Source: Thermicanus aegyptius DSM 12793 (GTDB taxonomy: Bacteria > Bacillota > Bacilli > Thermicanales > Thermicanaceae). Taken from it: a stretch of 64,000 nt of DNA. The translations under genes and the position numbers were made by a program. Positions 1-8,354 of the stretch are shown here, piece by piece. The stretch's first letter is position 1. Each line of letters opens with the position of its first letter. The stretch covers positions 95,568 to 159,567 of the forward strand of contig NZ_KI783301.1 of assembly GCF_000510645.1 (NCBI RefSeq), read 5' to 3'. A model generated the notes under the pieces. The model saw only the letters and a list, made by a program, of their open reading frames with translations. It searched no databases and had not been told where the DNA came from.

Positions 1-552
1 GGATTAGGATCGGCTCCCATCGCCGCTGCTGCCGCAAAGACCGACCATCCAGGAAGGCAGGCTTTGGTCTCAATGACCGGGACTTTCCTTGATACCATCG
101 TCGTCTGTACGATCACCGGGGTTACATTGGTGATCGGTGGACTTTATACCGGTGATTTAAAAGGTGCCGCTCTCACTACGGAGACCTTTAACCAGCTCTT
201 TCCCCTTCTTCCCGGGGTGGGAGGTTGGATCGTAACGATTGGTCTTATCTTGTTCGCCTATTCCACCATCCTAGGCTGGTCTTATTATGGAGAGAAAAGT
301 TATGAATACCTCTTCGGGACCAAGACCATTGGACTTTACCGCTGGGTTTTTGTCATCGTCGTATTTATCGGTACGTTAGGAAAAAGCGATTTGGTTTGGG
401 GATTGGCCGATGTTTTTAACGGATTGATGGCCATTCCTAACCTGATTGCCCTCCTTCTCCTCTCCGGCGTCATTGTAACGGAGACCCGCAAATTTAGGGA
501 GCTGATTCGGGAGGAGAGAAGGGTGAGCCCTCCTGTTCAGAGCAAGGCATAA
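1..552 (+). CDS. Alanine/sodium symporter, AGCS family (3' part only)
   Basis: The reading frame is open from base 1 to the TAA at 550-552, giving about 183 residues of the C-terminal part of a larger gene that begins outside the window. It opens with [17 protein letters not shown], a stretch typical of the sodium:alanine symporter family, and then shows several hydrophobic membrane segments (around [50 protein letters not shown] and [13 protein letters not shown]) before a short charged tail. The family imports small neutral amino acids with Na+ across the cytoplasmic membrane. The family call is by recognition of the sequence; substrate specificity is not proven. Confidence 0.85.
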   Translation, partial: GLGSAPIAAAAAKTDHPGRQALVSMTGTFLDTIVVCTITGVTLVIGGLYTGDLKGAALTTETFNQLFPLLPGVGGWIVTIGLILFAYSTILGWSYYGEKSYEYLFGTKTIGLYRWVFVIVVFIGTLGKSDLVWGLADVFNGLMAIPNLIALLLLSGVIVTETRKFRELIREERRVSPPVQSKA

Positions 553-593
553 GGATGGAAAAACAATAGTAGAAATTTTTTAGATAAGAAAGA

Positions 594-625
594 GGGGACC
601 GGCTGAGAAGTTGGTCCCCTGTTTG
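594..625 (+). terminator. Possible Rho-independent terminator after the symporter gene
   Basis: GGGGACC (594-600) and GGTCCCC (613-619) form a 7-bp stem with a 12-base loop, about 40 bases past the stop codon. The T tract that follows is short and interrupted, so termination may be weak. Confidence 0.5.
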
Positions 626-664
626 CATTGAGAAAGTTCCCTTTGATCCTTTTGGGTAGATCTT

Positions 665-1207
665 TTAGTCCACGATTTCCGTGTGAAAGTTCGCCTTCAT
701 CTGTTCCAGCGCGCTTTCCCCTTTATCTGTAAAGGTGGCTACTCCTTTTCGATGAACGACCGTCTTAAAACCTTCAGCATCAGCCCCTGCCACCGTGAGA
801 TAATCGCAGATATCGGTGGCTACGCCTACGACATGGACCGTATCCACGCCCATCCGGCGTAGGAGGTCTCCCAGACCTGTCTTATAGAAGGCATTGTAAT
901 TCGATTTTGGGATGTAATGAACCTGATCCCGATCCTTCCTTTTCTCATACCAATCGTTCAATTCGCCATAGAGTTCCTGCCCTTTGGTTCCTACCACATT
1001 ATGAACAGGCCAACGTTCAAAGTGAGGGTCATTTGGCTCATGGGCATCCATGGCAATCACCACATGTCCTCCTTCTTCCAAAAAACGATCGGCTAAGGCA
1101 ATGATATAGGGAACGATTTCCTGGGCCGGTTTGCCTACGGTTAACCCACCGTCGTCGGCGACGAAATCATAGCTCATGTCTACGATAATCAGCGCTTCAT
1201 TCTTCAT
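665..1207 (-). CDS. Nicotinamidase/isochorismatase-family cysteine hydrolase
   Basis: The product is 180 residues long. The catalytic set of the family is visible: D10 in IIVDMSYDF, K101 in IPKSNYNAF and C134 in GVATDICDY. D54 and H56 (MDAHEPND) match the metal-binding region of PncA-type nicotinamidases, and the WPVH...GTKGQEL stretch is also PncA-like. Such enzymes deamidate nicotinamide to nicotinate for NAD salvage. The chosen ATG has GGGAG about eight bases upstream; a frame opening further upstream would add 16 residues without a better start. The gene stands alone and runs leftward. A broader isochorismatase-type role cannot be excluded. Confidence 0.82.
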   Translation of the reverse strand: MKNEALIIVDMSYDFVADDGGLTVGKPAQEIVPYIIALADRFLEEGGHVVIAMDAHEPNDPHFERWPVHNVVGTKGQELYGELNDWYEKRKDRDQVHYIPKSNYNAFYKTGLGDLLRRMGVDTVHVVGVATDICDYLTVAGADAEGFKTVVHRKGVATFTDKGESALEQMKANFHTEIVD

Positions 1208-1342
1208 AACAACACTCCCTCTTTCCCAATTCTTATTCTCCATTCTATCACGCAACCCTTTCCCGTGTAACCATGTTTATGCATACGGTAAGAGGGCACT
1301 TCGTGGTTCATCCGGAGGGATAGAAGGTGATCCGTCCCTTTT

Positions 1343-1798
1343 TCAGTCGATCGCCTTAAGCGAAACATCGATGAGATCGGCTTTTTTATTTCCGATATGG
1401 CAGCCTTCCCGCTTCTCCTCGGCCAACAGATGGCTCAGGTTAGGGAGTGATTCGATGATCAGACGGAGGACTTTTTCCTCTTCCTTCGGTTGACGGAGAG
1501 AATAGTGAACCCATTGACCCACTTTCCTTTCCCGTACCAAATTGGCCAGCTTTAGCTTACGAAGGTGTTGTGAGATGGCAGGCTGGGAGACATGGAGAAG
1601 CTCCGTCAATTCACAGACGCAAAGTTCCCTTACCTTTAGCAAGGCGAAAATGGTTAACCTCGTCTTATCTCCCAGGAGTTTAAGGAGAGAAGCGATTTCC
1701 TCCAGTTCCTCCTTCGCGTTGATTGCGTGGGCGGAAGGGGATTGCAAGGAGAACCCTTCATGAACTCCATTAAGAGATGCCATTTTCGACTGCGGCAT
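1343..1798 (-). CDS. arsR: ArsR-family arsenic-responsive repressor
   Basis: This 151-residue protein has a winged-helix ArsR domain at about residues 30-125, with the recognition helix in [12 protein letters not shown]. The ELCVCEL motif (C60 and C62) at the start of helix alpha-3 is the usual arsenite-sensing pair of ArsR. The start overlaps the end of arsC by 29 bases, so the two are translationally coupled, and it is the last gene of a leftward acr3-arsC-arsR operon. The N-terminal 25 or so residues extend beyond the usual family length and may be dispensable. Autoregulation from the palindrome upstream of acr3 is inferred. Confidence 0.92.
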   Translation of the reverse strand: MPQSKMASLNGVHEGFSLQSPSAHAINAKEELEEIASLLKLLGDKTRLTIFALLKVRELCVCELTELLHVSQPAISQHLRKLKLANLVRERKVGQWVHYSLRQPKEEEKVLRLIIESLPNLSHLLAEEKREGCHIGNKKADLIDVSLKAID

Positions 1799-2243
1799 TT
1801 CCCATCCCTTCTTTCCATTCCTTTCTCGCTTTTTGGATCAGTTCATAGACCAGATGATCGATCTGATCCCGAACCTGGCGGAAGACGACCGTGATCTCCT
1901 CCTCTGTTCCGGAGGCTTTTGCAGGGTCGGGAAGGGGCCAATGCAGCCGCCTTACGTGTGGAGGGGTGTAGGGGCAGCGCTCCTCGGCGTCGCCGCAAAG
2001 GGTGACGGCATAGAAAGAGTGATTGAGAATCTCCGGATCGATGAGATCGGAGGTCTGCTCACTGATGTCGATGCCGATCTCTTTCATGGCGGTCACCGCC
2101 CGGGGGTTTACGCCATGGGCTTCGATGCCTGCACTGTAGATCTGGAAATCTTCTCCCCCGTATTTCTTGCCGAAGCCTTCCGCCATTTGGCTGCGGCAGG
2201 AGTTGCCGGTGCAGATGAAATAGAGAATCGGTTTTTCATACAT
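1770..2243 (-). CDS. arsC: Arsenate reductase, low-molecular-weight phosphatase type (thioredoxin-coupled)
   Basis: The protein carries the CX5R phosphatase loop CTGNSCR (C11-R17) and the redox pair C83 and C90 in [11 protein letters not shown], which together define the Staphylococcus/Bacillus-type ArsC that reduces arsenate to arsenite using thioredoxin. [11 protein letters not shown] is the expected general-acid loop. I place the start at the ATG at 2243 because AGGA lies about 11 bases upstream; an in-frame ATG at 2255 directly abuts that AAAGG and would add four residues. It is the middle gene of the arsenic operon; a 178-bp gap separates it from acr3. Confidence 0.94.
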   Translation of the reverse strand: MYEKPILYFICTGNSCRSQMAEGFGKKYGGEDFQIYSAGIEAHGVNPRAVTAMKEIGIDISEQTSDLIDPEILNHSFYAVTLCGDAEERCPYTPPHVRRLHWPLPDPAKASGTEEEITVVFRQVRDQIDHLVYELIQKARKEWKEGMGNAAVENGIS

Positions 2244-2280
2244 GGCTGTTTCCATCCTTTCTTTTCTTTATTTCGTTTCA

Positions 2281-2336
2281 TGCCCGTTATTCGTCTTTAA
2301 CGCATCAGGTTCGCTTGTTTTCTTTCATAACGGGCA
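2281..2336. repeat. Inverted repeat in the acr3-arsC gap
   Basis: TGCCCGTTAT at 2281-2290 is the exact reverse complement of ATAACGGGCA at 2327-2336, leaving a 36-base loop between acr3 and arsC. In the leftward transcript it could form a stem that affects mRNA processing or read-through. No function is shown. The rest of 2244-2421 contains no gene that I can support. Confidence 0.4.
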
Positions 2337-2421
2337 CGCATTTCTTACGTTTTTCATAAAAAGATTGCTTCATATCCAGGAGGTCCGGTTCGCGTGCCGC
2401 TTGCGCAGATCACTTCTACGG

Positions 2422-3498
2422 TTAAAGCCGTGGAACTTCAATCCCCCTGTCGAGGGAACTTCCCCAGCGTCTATGGAGGAAAAAGGCCACATGGACGAGC
2501 CCGATCATGACCGGCACTTCCACCAGGGGGCCGATCACGGCGGCAAAGGCGGCTCCCGAGTTCATTCCGAAGATTCCCACGGCTACCGCAATGGCCAATT
2601 CAAAGTTATTGCTGGCTGCCGTAAAGGATAAGGAGGTGGTGATCGAATCCTTCGTTCCCATCATCTTATTGATGAAGAAAGAGAGCAAGAACATGAGGAC
2701 GAAGTAGAGAAGAAGCGGGATCGCGATCCGGATCACGTCGAGGGGAAGTTTCACTAAATTCTCCCCCTTTAGGGAAAACATGATCACGATGGTGAAGAGA
2801 AGGGCGATGAGGGTAAGAGGACTAATGTTCGGAAGGAAAATCGTTTGATACCATTCTTCCCCTTTCCGGCGAATGAGCAAAAAGCGGGTGACGATCCCTG
2901 CGAGGAAGGGGATGCCCAAATAGATGAAGACGCTTTGCGCCACTTCCCCCATGGTGATGGGCACGAAAACCCCTTGAAGGCCGATCCAGGAGGGGAAGAG
3001 GGTGAGGAAGAGATAGGCGTAAATGGAATAGAAGAAGACCTGGAAGAGAGAGTTAAAGGCCACCAGCCCTGCCGCATATTCCCGATTCCCTTTGGCCAGA
3101 TCGTTCCAGACAATCACCATGGCAATGCAGCGGGCCAGCCCGATCAGGATGAGGCCGGTCATATACTCCGGTTTATCCCGGAGAAAGAGGAGAGCCAGGA
3201 AAAACATGAGAAGGGGACCAATGACCCAGTTCTGCGCCAGGGAGAGGGCTAAGACTTTCTTATCCCGGAATACCTCCCCCAATTTCTCATACCGGACTTT
3301 GGCCAGCGGGGGATACATCATGAGGATGAGGCCTATGGCGAGGGGGATGGAAGTGGTCCCGACCTGGAACTTTTCCAGTACGACTGGAAGATGGGGAAAG
3401 AGGTAACCAAGGACGACGCCGAACCCCATCGCCAGGAAGATCCAGAGGGTGAGGTAACGGTCCAAGAAGGATAAGTTTCGGCTGACCTTTACTTTCAA
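2422..3498 (-). CDS. acr3: ACR3-family arsenite efflux permease
   Basis: The protein is 358 residues long with about ten hydrophobic membrane segments, the usual size for ACR3. The motif [13 protein letters not shown] contains the conserved cysteine of the fourth membrane segment needed for arsenite transport, and [11 protein letters not shown] and [13 protein letters not shown] are other typical ACR3 stretches. It exports arsenite produced by ArsC across the cytoplasmic membrane. It is the first gene of the leftward arsenic operon, immediately behind an A+T-rich palindrome that probably holds promoter and ArsR operator. The start is the ATG at 3498, preceded by AAAGGGGATC. Confidence 0.94.
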   Translation of the reverse strand: MKVKVSRNLSFLDRYLTLWIFLAMGFGVVLGYLFPHLPVVLEKFQVGTTSIPLAIGLILMMYPPLAKVRYEKLGEVFRDKKVLALSLAQNWVIGPLLMFFLALLFLRDKPEYMTGLILIGLARCIAMVIVWNDLAKGNREYAAGLVAFNSLFQVFFYSIYAYLFLTLFPSWIGLQGVFVPITMGEVAQSVFIYLGIPFLAGIVTRFLLIRRKGEEWYQTIFLPNISPLTLIALLFTIVIMFSLKGENLVKLPLDVIRIAIPLLLYFVLMFLLSFFINKMMGTKDSITTSLSFTAASNNFELAIAVAVGIFGMNSGAAFAAVIGPLVEVPVMIGLVHVAFFLHRRWGSSLDRGIEVPRL

Positions 3499-3525
3499 GA
3501 GCGAGATCCCCTTTCTTTAATGCTT

Positions 3526-3553
3526 TATTATATAATCATATGCTAATATAATA
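3526..3553. promoter_or_regulatory. Candidate ArsR operator and promoter region of the arsenic operon
   Basis: A 28-bp imperfect palindrome centred on CATATG has 12 of 14 positions symmetric (arms TATTATATAATCAT and ATGCTAATATAATA). It sits 28 bp upstream of acr3, and ArsR-family repressors usually bind A+T-rich dyads overlapping the promoter. Binding is inferred from position and symmetry. Confidence 0.6.
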
Positions 3554-3670
3554 ATTGAATTGGGAGTCATTTGCAATCGTCAACGTCAATGAAATGATTA
3601 TTAACGAAGTTTTTGAAATGGATGAAGATCGATTCCCCGAGATTGGGCTTGCATTTGAGAAGGCTCACAA

Positions 3671-3717
3671 AATAAGGGACAACCTCCGATCCGAAGGCTT
3701 CGATCGAAGGTTGCCCC
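3671..3717 (-). terminator. Rho-independent terminator of the CotF-like gene
   Basis: Read leftward, GGGGCAACCT... pairs with ...AGGTTGTCCC (about 17 paired positions including an inner CGATC/GATCG segment) and is followed by TTATTTT. It lies about 20 bases past the stop of the CotF-like gene. Confidence 0.8.
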
Positions 3718-3737
3718 ATTCTTCCGGCCCCCGCTTC

Positions 3738-4073
3738 TTAATGATAGGGGAACTGGGAAGAGTATTGGCTAAATTGTTGATGTGCCTGTTGTAGGTGCTG
3801 ATCCTCTTCCGCTTCCAGCGTGTACCATCCTTTTTGAAACATGAGGTTATAGAAATCCCGAGCACTCTGGTGGGTTTCGGTCAAGATTTGCATGAAGTCT
3901 TGGTGAAGCTGATCATGGCTCGCTTCTCTGACGGCGTCGTTCAGGCTATCTGTCAAGTATTTGCAGGTGCTTAAGGCATCATTCAGGTAGTCCCGGTCAT
4001 TCATCTCCGGCCCTTTTACCTGGGGAACTCCGGTCGAGGGATTGGCGATTTGGTTCTTCATGGGGTTCGGCAT
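3738..4073 (-). CDS. CotF-domain spore coat protein
   Basis: The 111-residue product has a Pro/Asn-rich leader (about 1-24) followed by a CotF-type helical domain: MNDRDYLNDALSTCKYLTDS, then NLMFQKGWYTLEAEEDQ and a Gln-rich tail. The same arrangement is found in YhcQ/CotF-like coat proteins that are laid down on the spore surface or made late in sporulation. It runs leftward behind a second spore-coat-like gene with a 14-base gap, so the two are probably one operon, and it ends at a strong terminator. The presence of this gene supports an endospore-forming host. The sigma factor that transcribes it is not clear from the sequence. Confidence 0.85.
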   Translation of the reverse strand: MPNPMKNQIANPSTGVPQVKGPEMNDRDYLNDALSTCKYLTDSLNDAVREASHDQLHQDFMQILTETHQSARDFYNLMFQKGWYTLEAEEDQHLQQAHQQFSQYSSQFPYH

Positions 4074-4087
4074 CTTTTCACTCCCTT

Positions 4088-4390
4088 TTACTGCATGGTT
4101 TGAGTTTGTGGTATGTTGGCCATGGCCGACTGATTATTGACCGTAAGATGGGTCAGGAGTTTTTGGTAATGGCGTTGGTGCATCTGCCCTGCCTTGTCCA
4201 GTGCCTGCTTCACCTGGGGATCCGTTGCTTCCTGGGCGAAATGATGCATCTTCTTGAAGGCGATGAGCATCCAGGAAAGGGCATCTTTAATGTATAGGGC
4301 ATCTTTGGTGGTAATCACTCTGGGCGGGTTGGGGATGGGGGCAGTTTGGATCGAAGGCGCCTCGGTCGGCGGCTTTTGCTGTGTCTGCAT
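4088..4390 (-). CDS. Small spore-coat-like helical protein
   Basis: This 100-residue protein starts at the ATG at 4390, with AAAGGAG at optimal spacing; a longer frame beginning at 4441 lacks such a site. It has a Pro/Gln-rich N-terminus (MQTQQKPPTEAPSIQ) and a helical region with His-rich patches (KKMHHFAQEA, QMHQRHYQKLLTHL). The length, composition and pairing with the CotF-like gene downstream suggest a coat or coat-associated protein with a ferritin-like helical fold. I do not recognise a characterised homologue by name, so the role is inferred mainly from context. Confidence 0.65.
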   Translation of the reverse strand: MQTQQKPPTEAPSIQTAPIPNPPRVITTKDALYIKDALSWMLIAFKKMHHFAQEATDPQVKQALDKAGQMHQRHYQKLLTHLTVNNQSAMANIPQTQTMQ

Positions 4391-4580
4391 GGAATCGCTC
4401 CTTTTCCAATGGGATGATTTCTCCTTTTTTATCCTTTGCAACGGTGATGAGATTATGCATCATAAAAGGGGAATGGAATCTTTAAGATGGGTTTACCGCC
4501 TTTTTTTAAGAAATGATATATTTAGATAACGGATGGGATGATAATGTTTTTGAACATACTTGAAAAAAAGAGGGATCCAG

Positions 4581-4997
4581 ATGGCTGATTCGGTATTGCG
4601 TCGTTTTGGTGTGTCGATGGATGAAGAGCTTTTACGAAAGTTCGATGAACTGATCAAGAAGAGAAAGTATGAAAATCGCTCGGAGGCCGTCCGGGATCTG
4701 GTCCGGGATGCCCTGGTGCGCCAGTCCTGGGAAGAGGAAGAGGCGATCGTGGCAGGCAGTATTTTACTTTTTTACCGCCATCAACATGGCGATCTTCTAG
4801 AAGAATTAACCGAGTTGCAGCATGATGCCCATGAGATGATTTTAGCGACGACCCATTTTCATCTGGACCATGATAACTGTCTTGAGATCATCGTGGTGAG
4901 AGGGAGAGCGAAAGAGATTCGTGCTTTAAGCGACCGGATGATCTCCTTAAAAGGGGTTGACTATGGGAAATTTACCGTCGCACCCATCGGAGATTAA
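4581..4997 (+). CDS. nikR: Nickel-responsive transcriptional regulator
   Basis: The 138-residue protein has an N-terminal ribbon-helix-helix DNA-binding domain (RRFGVSMDEELLRKFDEL...RSEAVRDLVRDAL) and a C-terminal ACT-like metal domain. The nickel ligands are visible as H in LQHDAHEM and the H-x-H...C set in HFHLDHDNCLEI. With nickel bound, NikR represses nickel uptake genes. The start is the ATG at 4581 with AGAGGG six bases upstream; an upstream in-frame TTG at 4560 is less convincing. It converges with the ECF importer genes, its stop overlapping the stop of the ATPase gene by four bases. Confidence 0.93.
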   Translation: MADSVLRRFGVSMDEELLRKFDELIKKRKYENRSEAVRDLVRDALVRQSWEEEEAIVAGSILLFYRHQHGDLLEELTELQHDAHEMILATTHFHLDHDNCLEIIVVRGRAKEIRALSDRMISLKGVDYGKFTVAPIGD

Positions 4998-5836
4998 AGA
5001 GAACGCAGATAACCTCTTGCTTCTTCAACACGGATGGGCATCTCCTCCGGGTCTCCCCGCCAGATCTCCCTCATTAAGTCCGCCACGGGGGGAAGATGAA
5101 GGGAGGCCTGTTCCAGCAGGTGGGGCATGGTAAAGAGCTTACGGGGACTCATCTGTCCCAGGGAGCTTCCCTGATGGAGGATGATCACTTCCTCGGCCCA
5201 GTCGGCCACCAGCTGCATGTCATGGGTGGTGATAATCACATTTTTTCCTCTCTGATGGAGTTCCTCCATGATCGCTTGCACCCGCTCCTTCCCTTTAGGA
5301 TCGAGGAAGGCCATCGGTTCGTCCAAGAGGATCGTAGGGGGATCGACAGCCAGCAGCCCGGCCAGCGCCACTTGCTTTTTTTGGCCAAAGCTTAATTCAT
5401 GGGGACTTCTTTCCGCTAACGGTTCAATCTGGAGAATTTCCATGGCTTCCCTTGCCCTTTCTTTCGCCTCCTCGTAGGAATAACCGAACTGAAGCGGTCC
5501 AAAAAGGAGATCCTCCCAAACGGTTAGGGAGACAATTTGATCGTCGGGATCTTGAAAGAGGACCCCCACCTCTTTGACGAGTTCTTTTTCCCTCCCCTTC
5601 ACCTCTCGTCCTCGATAGAAGAGACTTCCCTCCTGTACGCGGAAGAGGCCATTCATATGGAAGAGTGTGGTTGATTTTCCGGAACCGTTCGCCCCAATGA
5701 TCGCTGTCTTTACATGCTCACGAATGGTAAAGGTGAGTTCTTTCAAGGCAAGGGGAGCTTTTGGGGAATAACGGTAAGAAAGGTTTTTAAATTGAAATAA
5801 GGGGGTAGGCGATGTTTTGGGGGATTGGTTGGACAC
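4994..5836 (-). CDS. nikO: ECF-type nickel/cobalt importer, ATPase subunit (NikO/CbiO)
   Basis: The protein is an ABC ATPase of 280 residues. Visible motifs are the Walker A GANGSGKST, the Q-loop region FQDPDDQIVS, the signature LSFGQKK, the Walker B TILLDEP and the switch histidine in ITTHDMQ. I start at the GTG at 5836 because GAGGAGGG stands seven bases upstream; the longer frame adds 42 residues that overlap the preceding gene and look non-coding. It is the last gene of the leftward cbiM-N-Q-O set. Nickel rather than cobalt is inferred from the adjacent nikR. Confidence 0.9.
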   Translation of the reverse strand: MSNQSPKTSPTPLFQFKNLSYRYSPKAPLALKELTFTIREHVKTAIIGANGSGKSTTLFHMNGLFRVQEGSLFYRGREVKGREKELVKEVGVLFQDPDDQIVSLTVWEDLLFGPLQFGYSYEEAKERAREAMEILQIEPLAERSPHELSFGQKKQVALAGLLAVDPPTILLDEPMAFLDPKGKERVQAIMEELHQRGKNVIITTHDMQLVADWAEEVIILHQGSSLGQMSPRKLFTMPHLLEQASLHLPPVADLMREIWRGDPEEMPIRVEEARGYLRSL

Positions 5837-5942
5837 AAGTTTCCCTCCTCTTTTTATTTTCCTCGAGGTTAAATGATTGAGAAAACGAGGGTACTTTTCC
5901 CCTCCGTTGTCATATTCTTCGTTTGAAGCAGGGTTCGGGTCA

Positions 5943-6719
5943 TCACTTGATGTGATGGGCAACCAAAGAACTTTTGTCTAAAAGGAGCAGTAAAAGGAGG
6001 AGCAAAAGAAGGAGTCCTGCTCGTATTCTTTCTTGCAGGCTGCTTTTCGGGAAAGGCTCTCCTTCCCATTTGCCTGCGTAACCTCGGGAGAGAAGCCCTA
6101 AATAGATCCGCTCTGAACGGGAAAATGCCCTCAGCAGGAGGCTGCCTAAAAGGCGTGAGAGCGTCCGATAGTTTTTTGGAGAAAACCACCTCTTTCCTTG
6201 ATACCCTCTGCTTTTAATCCCCGTCATCATCGTTGCCGCCTCATGGGCGAATACCTCCATAAAGCGAAGGGTGAAAAAGATGAGCTGGATCAGAATGGGA
6301 GAGAGAGATAAGCTCTTTAAGGCGTGAAGGAAGCGGGGTAAAGGCAATCGGTGAAAAAGGAGGGTAAGCATCTGCATGACGAAGAGAAGCCGGCCTGAGT
6401 AGAGGGCCGCCTTCTCTATCCCTGTCATGAAACTTCTCTCATAGATGGGGAAAAAGAGAAAAACAAAAAGAAAGAAGAATCCAAGCACCCGAAGGCGAGA
6501 AAGAAGAAGGGCAGTCGGGACCTGATCCCATAAAAGAAGCATCCCCCCCAATAGGAGGAAAAGAAAGAGAGTCCCAAGGTGTGCGGTTAACACACCCAGG
6601 ACCATGGCGATCAAAAGGGTGAAGACTTTTAACGGAGGATGTTCGATAAAAAGGGGTCGCTCGTACGAGATCTCTTTCATCATCATTTTGCCCCTCACCA
6701 TGATGTCACTCCCCATCAT
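5943..6719 (-). CDS. nikQ: ECF-type nickel/cobalt importer, transmembrane coupling subunit (NikQ/CbiQ)
   Basis: The protein has about five hydrophobic segments plus two coupling-helix motifs of the EcfT/CbiQ type, GIKSRGYQG and LLSRGYAGK, which contact the ATPase. The C-terminus ends with an unusual run of about a dozen leucines (GLLLLLLLLLLLLLD). Several starts are possible: the ATG at 6719, an in-frame ATG at 6701 with GGGGAG upstream, and a cluster of ATGs around 6683; I report the longest. It follows the PDGLE protein gene by six bases and precedes nikO. Confidence 0.88.
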   Translation of the reverse strand: MMGSDIMVRGKMMMKEISYERPLFIEHPPLKVFTLLIAMVLGVLTAHLGTLFLFLLLGGMLLLWDQVPTALLLSRLRVLGFFFLFVFLFFPIYERSFMTGIEKAALYSGRLLFVMQMLTLLFHRLPLPRFLHALKSLSLSPILIQLIFFTLRFMEVFAHEAATMMTGIKSRGYQGKRWFSPKNYRTLSRLLGSLLLRAFSRSERIYLGLLSRGYAGKWEGEPFPKSSLQERIRAGLLLLLLLLLLLLDKSSLVAHHIK

Positions 6720-6725
6720 CTCCGA

Positions 6726-7004
6726 TCAAGAATGGGGCTTTTTGCGAAGAAAAAAACCTAAAAGGAGGAAGAGTCCAAACGTTAGGAGTACGCCGATCAT
6801 TCCGGCCAATCCTGTGGAAATCCAGGCAGGCACTCCCGGAACGGTGTAATCGGGGAAAAGGGAGGAAAAAAAGGAAGTAGCTCCTTTTATAAATCCTGTC
6901 TCTTCCCCCGCTTTCTCAAATCCGTCGGGGTAAGAAGAGGCGAAATAGGAGAGGAAACCGGCAATTCCCAATGAGAGAAGCAGCCAAATCCAGATTTTTT
7001 TCAT
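6726..7004 (-). CDS. nikN: PDGLE-domain small membrane subunit of the nickel/cobalt importer (NikN/CbiN-like)
   Basis: This 92-residue protein has an N-terminal membrane helix, the motif SSYPDGFEKAGEE (the PDGLE-type extracytoplasmic loop), and a second membrane helix followed by a basic end. Such small subunits associate with CbiM/NikM for metal uptake. Its start overlaps the end of nikM by four bases, so translation is coupled. Confidence 0.85.
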   Translation of the reverse strand: MKKIWIWLLLSLGIAGFLSYFASSYPDGFEKAGEETGFIKGATSFFSSLFPDYTVPGVPAWISTGLAGMIGVLLTFGLFLLLGFFLRKKPHS

Positions 7005-7666
7005 GAATGACCCACCTCGCTTTCTTTCCCCGCATCGATCCGCAGCTTCTGGGGAAGCAATTGTAAGGAGGATCTTGAGGCGAAGGGGAGGATTACCGCC
7101 GTGATGATTCCTTCTCCGATGCCGATCAAGCTATGCCAGAGAAGAAGGGAAGAAAAGGCCACACCGTAAGAGACTACTCCTGAGAGCCCTAAAGCGAAAG
7201 CGGCCATCAATGCCGCCGCCACGACAGAGGTCCAGGCGGAAATAAAGGCCCTCACCGAGGTAGGCAGAGAGATTCGTTCAAGGAGGCGGTAGATTCCGAG
7301 GCTAACTGCAGGAGCAATGACGGCCATGTCGAGGAGGTTAAGCCCCAGGGCTGTTATTCCTCCATCCTGAAAGAAGAGAGCTTGGATCGTCACCACCGTG
7401 GTCATGATCAAGGTGGCCGGCCAGAAGCCGAATAAGATGGCGGCAAGGGTTCCGCCCAAAAGATGCCCGGAGGCGGCAGCCCCAAGAAGAGGAAAATTAA
7501 TCATTTGAGCTGCAAATAGGAAGGCGGCCATGACACCCATGGTCGGAATCATGGGTGGCTCCAGCTTCTTTTTTGCCCATCTGAATCCATATCCGACGAC
7601 GGTTGCGCTGATCAGAGCGGAACCGGCTAACACGGCAGGAGAGAGAATACCATCCGGGATGTGCAT
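7001..7666 (-). CDS. nikM: ECF-type nickel/cobalt importer, substrate-specific subunit (NikM/CbiM)
   Basis: The protein begins with MHIPDGILSP, the invariant N-terminus in which the amino group and His2 coordinate the metal. It is a 221-residue polytopic protein with six or seven membrane segments and the conserved stretches AASGHLLGGTLAAILFG and WHSLIGIGEGIITA. It binds the metal ion from outside and delivers it through the NikQ/NikO module. First gene of the leftward operon, with GGAGG upstream of its ATG. Repression by NikR is inferred from the adjacent regulator gene and from repeats in its promoter region. Confidence 0.93.
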   Translation of the reverse strand: MHIPDGILSPAVLAGSALISATVVGYGFRWAKKKLEPPMIPTMGVMAAFLFAAQMINFPLLGAAASGHLLGGTLAAILFGFWPATLIMTTVVTIQALFFQDGGITALGLNLLDMAVIAPAVSLGIYRLLERISLPTSVRAFISAWTSVVAAALMAAFALGLSGVVSYGVAFSSLLLWHSLIGIGEGIITAVILPFASRSSLQLLPQKLRIDAGKESEVGHS

Positions 7667-7722
7667 GGGAAAACCTCCGATCCGATTATTTTAACATGTC
7701 ATTCCATTCATGAGTTTCTGCT

Positions 7723-7770
7723 ATCATCTTATCACGGTAACACGAAATTTAAAATACGTAACACGAAATT
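7723..7770 (-). promoter_or_regulatory. Promoter region of nikMNQO with two direct repeats (candidate NikR sites)
   Basis: GTAACACGAAATT occurs at 7737-7749 and again at 7758-7770, a 21-bp period or about two helical turns. Read leftward, the nikM-proximal copy lies between a possible -35 (TTTAAA) and -10 (TAAGAT), where a repressor would block transcription. The GTGTTAC half-site resembles half-sites proposed for NikR in some bacteria, but those are normally inverted. Assignment to NikR is inference. Confidence 0.45.
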
Positions 7771-7819
7771 CTTCCTTTTTGTCTTTATAACGACATAAAC
7801 CGCCCTGCTTAAAACGATA

Positions 7820-7836
7820 AACACCGTGATGGTGTT
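7820..7836. repeat. Small dyad between nikM and acpS
   Basis: AACACC (7820-7825) and GGTGTT (7831-7836) form a perfect 6-bp inverted repeat around GTGAT. It lies about 40 bp upstream of TATAAT (7873-7878), a possible -10 element of acpS, so it may be an operator; no partner is identified. Confidence 0.35.
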
Positions 7837-7907
7837 AGAAACACGCGGATATCTCCAAACCCTGAAATCAGGTATAATGGAATGGGTTGGAAAGGTAGGG
7901 AAAGTAG

Positions 7908-8282
7908 ATGATCATAGGGATAGGTACCGATATGGTAGAGATTGAAAGAGTTCGTGGTGTGATCCACCGGAATAAGAGATTTCTCGACCGAATCTTGACG
8001 GTAGGTGAGCTCGCCTTTCTTCCCTCTTCGGCGGAGAGAAGGGCGGAGTATGTAGCCGGACGATTTGCTGCCAAGGAAGCTTTCGCCAAGGCGATGGGGA
8101 CAGGCATCGGTGGATCCCTCTCATGGAAAGATCTCTCGGTCATTGCAGGGGAGCATGGAAAACCCATGATCCTCCTACAATCCCGCCGCTTTCAGGAGGG
8201 AGAGTGGACGAGGCGAAAAATCCATGTAAGCATCACCCATGAAAGAAGCATGGCCCTCGCCTTCGTCATCATCGAAGAATAA
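7908..8282 (+). CDS. acpS: Holo-[acyl-carrier-protein] synthase
   Basis: At 124 residues it has the usual AcpS length. Both family motifs are visible: GIGTDMVEIERV at the N-terminus (with the Mg-binding Asp) and RFAAKEAFAKAMGTGIG. It transfers the 4'-phosphopantetheine of CoA to acyl carrier protein, activating it for fatty acid synthesis. The gene begins the conserved acpS-(nnr)-ydcC-alr-ndoAI-ndoA gene order of Bacillus. A TATAAT element sits 30 bp upstream of the ATG, without a convincing -35. Confidence 0.95.
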   Translation: MIIGIGTDMVEIERVRGVIHRNKRFLDRILTVGELAFLPSSAERRAEYVAGRFAAKEAFAKAMGTGIGGSLSWKDLSVIAGEHGKPMILLQSRRFQEGEWTRRKIHVSITHERSMALAFVIIEE

Positions 8283-8354
8283 GGGGCCGTCTTTCTAGGG
8301 GTCTTGAACACTTCATCCGCATATCGTCTTCGGAAGTTTCCCTGGGGCTAGTCA

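Noticed and set aside
3555..3794. 79-codon rightward frame between the arsenic operon and the CotF-like gene
   Set aside because: It crosses the leftward terminator and overlaps the end of the CotF-like gene, has no convincing ribosome site and resembles no protein family.
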